Origin: an uncultured Clostridia bacterium
GTDB lineage: Bacteria; Bacillota; Clostridia; Oscillospirales; Acutalibacteraceae
Assembly: GCA_945876745.1 (NCBI GenBank)
Contig: CAMCPL010000001.1
Coordinates: forward strand, 62,001-126,000
Direction: 5' to 3'
Length of the DNA: 64,000 nt
Part shown: piece by piece, positions 58,682 through 64,000 of the stretch
Layout: every line of letters starts with the position of its first letter
Position numbering within the stretch: the stretch's first letter is position 1
Made by a program: the position numbers and the translations under genes
The notes under the pieces: model-generated
Seen by the model: only the letters and a program-made list of their open reading frames with translations
What the model was told of the DNA's origin: nothing
Database searches by the model: none

Positions 58682-58711
58682 TTGACAAATTGGACTATTT
58701 TAATATATAAT
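58682..58711 (+). promoter_or_regulatory. Promoter upstream of rpmH
   Basis: TTGACA (58682-58687), 18-bp spacer, TATAAT (58706-58711). Confidence 0.75.
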
Positions 58712-58836
58712 ATCAAGGCTAATAGTATGTGTGGTAGTTTTGCCATACAAAAAAGCGCATTTTGCCTGTACTATACCCGTACAGAGATTATAAAAGATTA
58801 AGACGAGTTTAGTCTTTTGAAAGGTAGTGAAAAAGA

Positions 58837-58971
58837 ATGAAAAGAACATTTCAGCCAAAGAAGAGACATGCACAGAAGGTTCACGGCTTCAGAAAGAGAA
58901 TGTCAACCAAGAACGGCAGAAAGGTAATTGCCCGCCGTCGTGCAAAGGGCAGAAAATCCCTGTCATACTAA
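58837..58971 (+). CDS. rpmH: 50S ribosomal protein L34
   Basis: Manual translation [44 protein letters not shown] (44 aa); below the ORF-track cutoff. Confidence 0.98.
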   Translation: MKRTFQPKKRHAQKVHGFRKRMSTKNGRKVIARRRAKGRKSLSY

Positions 58972-58999
58972 TTGAAAGCAGGATAAAGGAACGGTTTTA

Positions 59000-59341
59000 G
59001 TGAAAGGTCAGACCTTAAAGGAAAACAAGGATTTCCGCAGACTTTATTATCGTGGAAAAAACAGGGCGGGCTCTTTGCTTGTCACCTATGCAATGAAAAA
59101 CAAAAAGGGCTTTAACGCTTACGGTATCACCACCGGCAAGAAAATCGGCGGCGCAGTTGAGCGCAACCGCGCAAGGCGTATTATCCGAGTATCTTTTTCT
59201 AATTTAGAAAAGGAAATCGAGGGAAGCTGGGATTTTGTTTTTGTTGCAAGGACGAAAAGCACCGTTGTAAAAGAACAGGAGCTTGAAGCACAAATGCGTA
59301 AGCAATTTGTTGAATTAGGCGTAATAAATGAAAAAGCTTAA
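59000..59341 (+). CDS. rnpA: Ribonuclease P protein component (GTG start)
   Basis: [27 protein letters not shown]...[22 protein letters not shown]. Confidence 0.96.
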   Translation: MKGQTLKENKDFRRLYYRGKNRAGSLLVTYAMKNKKGFNAYGITTGKKIGGAVERNRARRIIRVSFSNLEKEIEGSWDFVFVARTKSTVVKEQELEAQMRKQFVELGVINEKA

Positions 59342-59597
59342 GGATTTAGTATTAAAGCTGATGATTTTTCTTATAAGAACGTATCAGCAAACCCTGTCAC
59401 CGAGATTTTCCGGCGGTGCGTGCCGCTTTACTCCGACCTGCTCGCAGTACGCTATTGAAGCGCTAAGGGAGCACGGAATAATAAAGGGCAGCGCGCTTGC
59501 AATATGGCGAATTATGAGATGCAACCCTTTTTGTAAGGGCGGATATGACCCTGTTCCTTTGAAGAAATCTAAACAAGAGGAAAAGAAAAAGCAGTGA
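59328..59597 (+). CDS. yidD: Membrane protein insertion efficiency factor YidD
   Basis: [35 protein letters not shown]...[12 protein letters not shown]. Confidence 0.97.
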   Translation: MKKLKDLVLKLMIFLIRTYQQTLSPRFSGGACRFTPTCSQYAIEALREHGIIKGSALAIWRIMRCNPFCKGGYDPVPLKKSKQEEKKKQ

Positions 59598-60580
59598 TAA
59601 CACCTATTACATTAGCGACGGCAGTCAGTAACGGAATGGCGATATTTAAGCCGCTGTATATGCTGTTTGGTAAATGTATGGAGGGATTGCTTTATCTGTT
59701 TAACGATAAGTATTTCCTGTCCCTCATTGTATTTACCATACTCACCCGTTTGATACTGTTTCCGTTCACCCTCAAACAACAAAAGGCTACGGCAAAAACT
59801 GCCAGATTACAGCCTAAAATTCAAAAAATCCAAAAGAAGTACGCAAATATGACCGACCCAAAGGACAGACAGCGTCAGCAGGAGGAAATGCAGGCTCTCT
59901 ACGAAAGAGAGGGTCACAACCCTATGAATATGGGCTGCGGACCTATGCTGTTTCAGATGGTCTTTCTTATGGGTATTATCGGAATAATCTACTATCCTAT
60001 TCAGTACATTCTCGGAATTGACATCGCTTCTCAATCAAATGAAATTGCCGAAGCGCTCGGAATCAACGGATCTTATTTCCAAATTGAGATTTTGCAGAAC
60101 TTCGAGGCTTACCGTGAGACACTTGCAACGCAGTTCGGAGATTTGTTCACACCCGAAAAGCTTGACGCAATTGCCGAGTACCGTACTCATATGTTTTTGG
60201 GCAATGTCGATATGACGAAGATACCGAGCATAAAGGATTGGTCGGACCCTGTAATTTGTATTCCGATTTTCTGTTTGATTACTTCTATGGGCTCGTCGGT
60301 TTTGTCGACGATGATTCAAAAGAAGCAAAATCCGGCAGCTGCCGCACAGGGCAACCAAATGCTGCTGATGATGCTTATGATGCCGTTTTTCTCGTTCTAC
60401 ATTTCGTTTAAGGTATCCGCAGCAGTAGGCTTCTACTGGATAATCTCAAACGTTATTGCACTTGTTCAGCAGCTTGTTATGGCGACATTCTTCCCTCCAA
60501 AGAGAAATATTGCGCGCCAGATGATTGAGTCTACAATCGAACGCCGTTCGAGAGAAAACAGCATAAAAAACACAAAGTAA
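59594..60580 (+). CDS. yidC: YidC/Oxa1 family membrane protein insertase
   Basis: [43 protein letters not shown]...[18 protein letters not shown]. Confidence 0.95.
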   Translation: MITPITLATAVSNGMAIFKPLYMLFGKCMEGLLYLFNDKYFLSLIVFTILTRLILFPFTLKQQKATAKTARLQPKIQKIQKKYANMTDPKDRQRQQEEMQALYEREGHNPMNMGCGPMLFQMVFLMGIIGIIYYPIQYILGIDIASQSNEIAEALGINGSYFQIEILQNFEAYRETLATQFGDLFTPEKLDAIAEYRTHMFLGNVDMTKIPSIKDWSDPVICIPIFCLITSMGSSVLSTMIQKKQNPAAAAQGNQMLLMMLMMPFFSFYISFKVSAAVGFYWIISNVIALVQQLVMATFFPPKRNIARQMIESTIERRSRENSIKNTK

Positions 60581-60598
60581 ATCGGAGATTTATACAAT

Positions 60599-61528
60599 AT
60601 GATTATAGAAAAAATCGGTACAGGCAAAACCCTTGAAGCCGCAATTACAGCGGCAAAGGCTTTGCTTAACGCACCTGCACAGGCTGATGTTATGACCGAG
60701 GTTTTGGAAACAGGCAGTAAGGGCTTTTTGGGTCTTTTCGGCGCCAAGGATTATAAGGTAAGAGCTTATTATGACGACGGCAAAAAGGAAAAGAAGGCAC
60801 CGAAGAAGCCGGCACAGAAAAAGCAGTCTGCTCCTAAAAAGGAAGCGCCTGCAAAAAAAGAGCCTGCACCAAAGAAGGAACAGCCTAAAGAACAGCCTAC
60901 GCAGCAGGAAACAAAATCCGAGCAAAAGAAGGAATATCCGAAATCTGTTGATTTGGAGTATGCAAAGGCTTATTTGCTCGAAATCTTAAAGGGCTTGAAG
61001 ATTGAAAACCCGACAGTAAACGCATCTTATGCCGAGGGCGTTGTAACAATGGACCTCGACTGCGACGATTACGGTATTGTTATCGGTCACAGAGGTGAAA
61101 CTCTCGACAGTATTCAGTATCTTCTTTCGCTCGTTATCAAAAAGAGCGCCCTTGAATATGTCAGAGTTGTCATTAACGTTGGCAATTACAGAGAAAAAAG
61201 ACAGGAAACACTTCGTGCACTTGCAAAGAAGAACGCACAGTATGTTCTTCGCACAGGCAGAAGACACACCTTTGAGCCGATGAATCCTTACGAAAGAAGA
61301 ATTATTCATACGGCTATTCAGGAAATCGACGGCGTTGAGTCACGTTCGGTAGGCTATAACCAGGACAGAAAGGTTATACTTGAGCCGACAGGCGGCGTAA
61401 AGAGGGGCAACGGCGGCAATCGCAGAGGCTCAAAGCCTCAAAGTGCTCCAACGCCGGCAGAAAACCGTGCGCCGAAGGCTGACAGAGCAGATTTGCCGAA
61501 GTTCGGTAAAATCGAGGTCAACAAATAA
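60599..61528 (+). CDS. jag: Jag/KhpB RNA-binding protein (Jag_N, KH, R3H)
   Basis: MIIEKIGTGKTLEAAITAAKALL...GSKGFLGLFGAKD; Lys/Pro-rich linker; IGHRGETLDSIQYLLSLVI; R3H-like RRHTFEPMNPYERRIIHTAI. Confidence 0.94.
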   Translation: MIIEKIGTGKTLEAAITAAKALLNAPAQADVMTEVLETGSKGFLGLFGAKDYKVRAYYDDGKKEKKAPKKPAQKKQSAPKKEAPAKKEPAPKKEQPKEQPTQQETKSEQKKEYPKSVDLEYAKAYLLEILKGLKIENPTVNASYAEGVVTMDLDCDDYGIVIGHRGETLDSIQYLLSLVIKKSALEYVRVVINVGNYREKRQETLRALAKKNAQYVLRTGRRHTFEPMNPYERRIIHTAIQEIDGVESRSVGYNQDRKVILEPTGGVKRGNGGNRRGSKPQSAPTPAENRAPKADRADLPKFGKIEVNK

Positions 61529-61621
61529 TTTAATATTCGCAGGTGAAAGATGCAACAGGACTACTTAATTTACGGTGGTGTTGCATCTTTTTGCATTATT
61601 TTAGGAAAGCGAGGGATAAGA

Positions 61622-62983
61622 GTGTCTACCATTGCGGCGATTGCAACAGGAAATTCGGTCGGCGGTATTGGCGTTATAAGAATAAGCGGCGAGCAGGCAA
61701 TTCAAATTGCCGACAGGGTTTTTCAGCCTATGGACAAAAGCAGTCTTTGCGAGCTTAAGGGCTACCGTGCAAAATACGGAAATGTAATAATTAACAATAC
61801 GCCGAGCGACAACGGCATTGCGCTTGTTTTCAGAGCGCCGAGGTCGTATACGGGCGAGGATGTTGTCGAGATTAGTGTTCACGGCGGTCTTCTCACCGTT
61901 CAAAAAACGCTTCAGGCGGTGCTTGATGCAGGAGCCGTTGCGGCACAGGCGGGCGAATTTACAAAAAGAGCGTTTCTAAACGGCAAAATGGATTTGACCC
62001 AGGCGGAGAGCGTGGCACAGCTTATCTCGGCGCAGGGCGAGGCGGCAATGAAAGCCTCGTTCAACGCAATGCAGGGCAGTCTGAGTAATAAGATTAACGG
62101 CGTTTTGCAGATTTTGCTCGACACCTCGGCTGTTATGTCGGCGTGGGTCGACTACCCCGACGAGGAAATTCCCGAGCTTGAAGAAAACGATTTGATGAGC
62201 AGTCTTCAAAAATGCGAAAGCGAGCTTGAGTCTTTGCTGAAAAGCTACGACAACGGACAAACGATTATCGGCGGAGTTGATACTGTTATTGCAGGTATGC
62301 CGAACGTAGGAAAAAGTAGTCTTATGAATATGCTCGTCGGCAGAGACAAGAGCATTGTTACCCATATTGCAGGAACAACCCGCGATATAGTCGAAGAAAG
62401 CGTAAGGCTCGGAAATATTGTTTTGCACCTGCGTGACACGGCAGGCTTGCGGCAGAGCGACGATGTTGTTGAGAGTATAGGTATCGACAAGGCGTACAAG
62501 GCGCTTGACGACGCACAGCTTGTACTTGCGGTTTTTGACAATGGCCGTGAGCTTTGCGAAAGAGATTTTGATTTGATTGAAAGATGCAAAGGCAAAAACG
62601 CCGTTGCGGTCATAAACAAAAACGATTTGGAGCAGAAGCTCGATATTAAACGTATTCAAAATTCATTTGCAAGCGTTGTGTGCATATCGGCTCAAAACGG
62701 CGAGGGCTTGAGCGAGCTTGAAAACGCAGTTGAGCAAATGCTCGGCGTTAGCGATTTTGATACAAACGCACCTATGCTTGCAAATTCAAGACAAAGACAA
62801 AATTGTCAAAATGCGCTTGAATGTATAAGACAGGCTATCGACGGTCTTTCGTTGGGCGTAACATATGACGCACTTAATGTTATGATAGACAGCGCTTGCG
62901 ATGAGCTGCTTTCGCTTACAGGCAAAAAGGCGACAAGCGAGGTAGTTAATAATATTTTTTCAAAATTCTGTGTTGGAAAGTAA
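61622..62983 (+). CDS. mnmE: tRNA uridine-5-carboxymethylaminomethyl(34) synthesis GTPase MnmE
   Basis: [58 protein letters not shown]-term IFSKFCVGK; start moved to GTG at 61622. Confidence 0.96.
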   Translation: MSTIAAIATGNSVGGIGVIRISGEQAIQIADRVFQPMDKSSLCELKGYRAKYGNVIINNTPSDNGIALVFRAPRSYTGEDVVEISVHGGLLTVQKTLQAVLDAGAVAAQAGEFTKRAFLNGKMDLTQAESVAQLISAQGEAAMKASFNAMQGSLSNKINGVLQILLDTSAVMSAWVDYPDEEIPELEENDLMSSLQKCESELESLLKSYDNGQTIIGGVDTVIAGMPNVGKSSLMNMLVGRDKSIVTHIAGTTRDIVEESVRLGNIVLHLRDTAGLRQSDDVVESIGIDKAYKALDDAQLVLAVFDNGRELCERDFDLIERCKGKNAVAVINKNDLEQKLDIKRIQNSFASVVCISAQNGEGLSELENAVEQMLGVSDFDTNAPMLANSRQRQNCQNALECIRQAIDGLSLGVTYDALNVMIDSACDELLSLTGKKATSEVVNNIFSKFCVGK

Positions 62984-62991
62984 GTGGAGAT

Positions 62992-64000
62992 ATGGAATAT
63001 TTTGCAGGAGAATATGATGTTATAGTAATCGGCGCAGGTCACGCAGGAATCGAAGCGTGTCTTGCGAGCGCAAGGCTCGGTGCAAAAACCGCCGTGTTTA
63101 CGATAAATCTTGACTGGGTGGGAAATATGCCGTGTAATCCGTCAATCGGCGGCACGAGTAAAGGACACCTTGTCAGAGAAATTGACGCGCTCGGCGGTGA
63201 AATGGGCAAAGCGGCAGACAAATATTCGCTTCAAAGCCGTATGCTGAATTTGGGTAAAGGCCCTGCCGTTCATTCACTTCGTGCACAAATCGACAGGCGT
63301 GAATATTCCGCAGGTATGAAGCACACTCTTGAGCTTTGCGAAAACCTTGATATTCGTCAGGGCGAAATAGTCGATTTATACAAAGACGGTGATAAATGGT
63401 ATGTTAAAACAAGGCTTGAAGCGGTGTTCAGCGCAAAATGCGTAATTCTTGCAACAGGCACATTTCTCGGCGGCAGAGTTTATATTGGTGATGTTTCGTA
63501 TGAGAGCGGCCCCGACGGAATGTTTCCGGCAAACGATTTGAGCAAGGCGCTGTATAAGCTGGGCATTCCGCTTCGCAGATTCAAGACGGGAACACCGAGC
63601 AGAGTTAATCGCAGGAGCATTGATTTCAGCGAGCTTGAAGTTCAGCAGGGTGACGAACGCACAGTTCCCTTTTCATTCGAAACAAACAAAAATCCCGAAA
63701 ACAAGGTCGTTTGCCACATAACCTATACAAACGAGCAGACGAAAAAAATCATTTTAGACAATCTTCACCGTTCACCGATGTACAGCGGAAAAATCGAGGG
63801 CAAGGGTCCGCGCTACTGTCCGAGCTTTGAGGACAAGATAGTGCGCTTTGCCGACAAGCAGAGACATCAGCTTTTCATTGAGCCGTGCGGCGAGAACACC
63901 GAGGAGATGTATCTTCAAGGCTTGAGCTCCTCTTTGCCGGAGGATGTTCAGCTTGACTTCATTCATACGATAAAGGGGCTTGAGCACGCACAGGTTATGC
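62992..64000 (+). CDS. mnmG: tRNA uridine-5-carboxymethylaminomethyl(34) synthesis enzyme MnmG, truncated by window edge
   Basis: [72 protein letters not shown]; open to the edge. Confidence 0.97.
   Translation, partial: MEYFAGEYDVIVIGAGHAGIEACLASARLGAKTAVFTINLDWVGNMPCNPSIGGTSKGHLVREIDALGGEMGKAADKYSLQSRMLNLGKGPAVHSLRAQIDRREYSAGMKHTLELCENLDIRQGEIVDLYKDGDKWYVKTRLEAVFSAKCVILATGTFLGGRVYIGDVSYESGPDGMFPANDLSKALYKLGIPLRRFKTGTPSRVNRRSIDFSELEVQQGDERTVPFSFETNKNPENKVVCHITYTNEQTKKIILDNLHRSPMYSGKIEGKGPRYCPSFEDKIVRFADKQRHQLFIEPCGENTEEMYLQGLSSSLPEDVQLDFIHTIKGLEHAQVM

Noticed and set aside
61976-62659. 227-aa minus-strand ORF
   Set aside because: Antisense shadow of mnmE; no promoter or SD.

Overview
64-kb chromosomal window from a low-to-mid-GC anaerobic Firmicute (gut Clostridia/Oscillospirales-like by gene content and intergenic repeats; this taxonomic guess is inference). 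It spans the replication origin: dnaA-dnaN-yaaA-recF-remB-gyrB-gyrA (45-54 kb) and, 13 kb downstream on the same strand, rpmH-rnpA-yidD-yidC-jag-mnmE-mnmG (58.8 kb to the edge). Left of the origin are a fumC-hdrBCA operon, housekeeping genes, a three-gene block of secreted proteins (two LRR proteins with half-dockerin-like C-termini and a 2190-aa Ig-like/FIVAR protein), purine and folate biosynthesis genes, a pair of RimK-like ATP-grasp genes with a DUF11 protein, GH36/GH5/GH3 glycosidases, and several intergenic palindromic repeat families. The strongest under-annotated signals are: (1) a compact type I toxin-antitoxin-like locus at about 57.47-57.82 kb, with a 31-aa holin-like peptide missed by the ORF track, a convergent small RNA with a consensus promoter, a shared terminator and an apparent Shine-Dalgarno switch; (2) an origin-unwinding element with DnaA-trios in the dnaA-dnaN gap; (3) a Rex-type operator overlapping the ldh promoter; (4) a 67-bp element nested inside two different host repeats, with an empty site in the same window. 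No tRNA, rRNA, CRISPR array or prophage was recognised.
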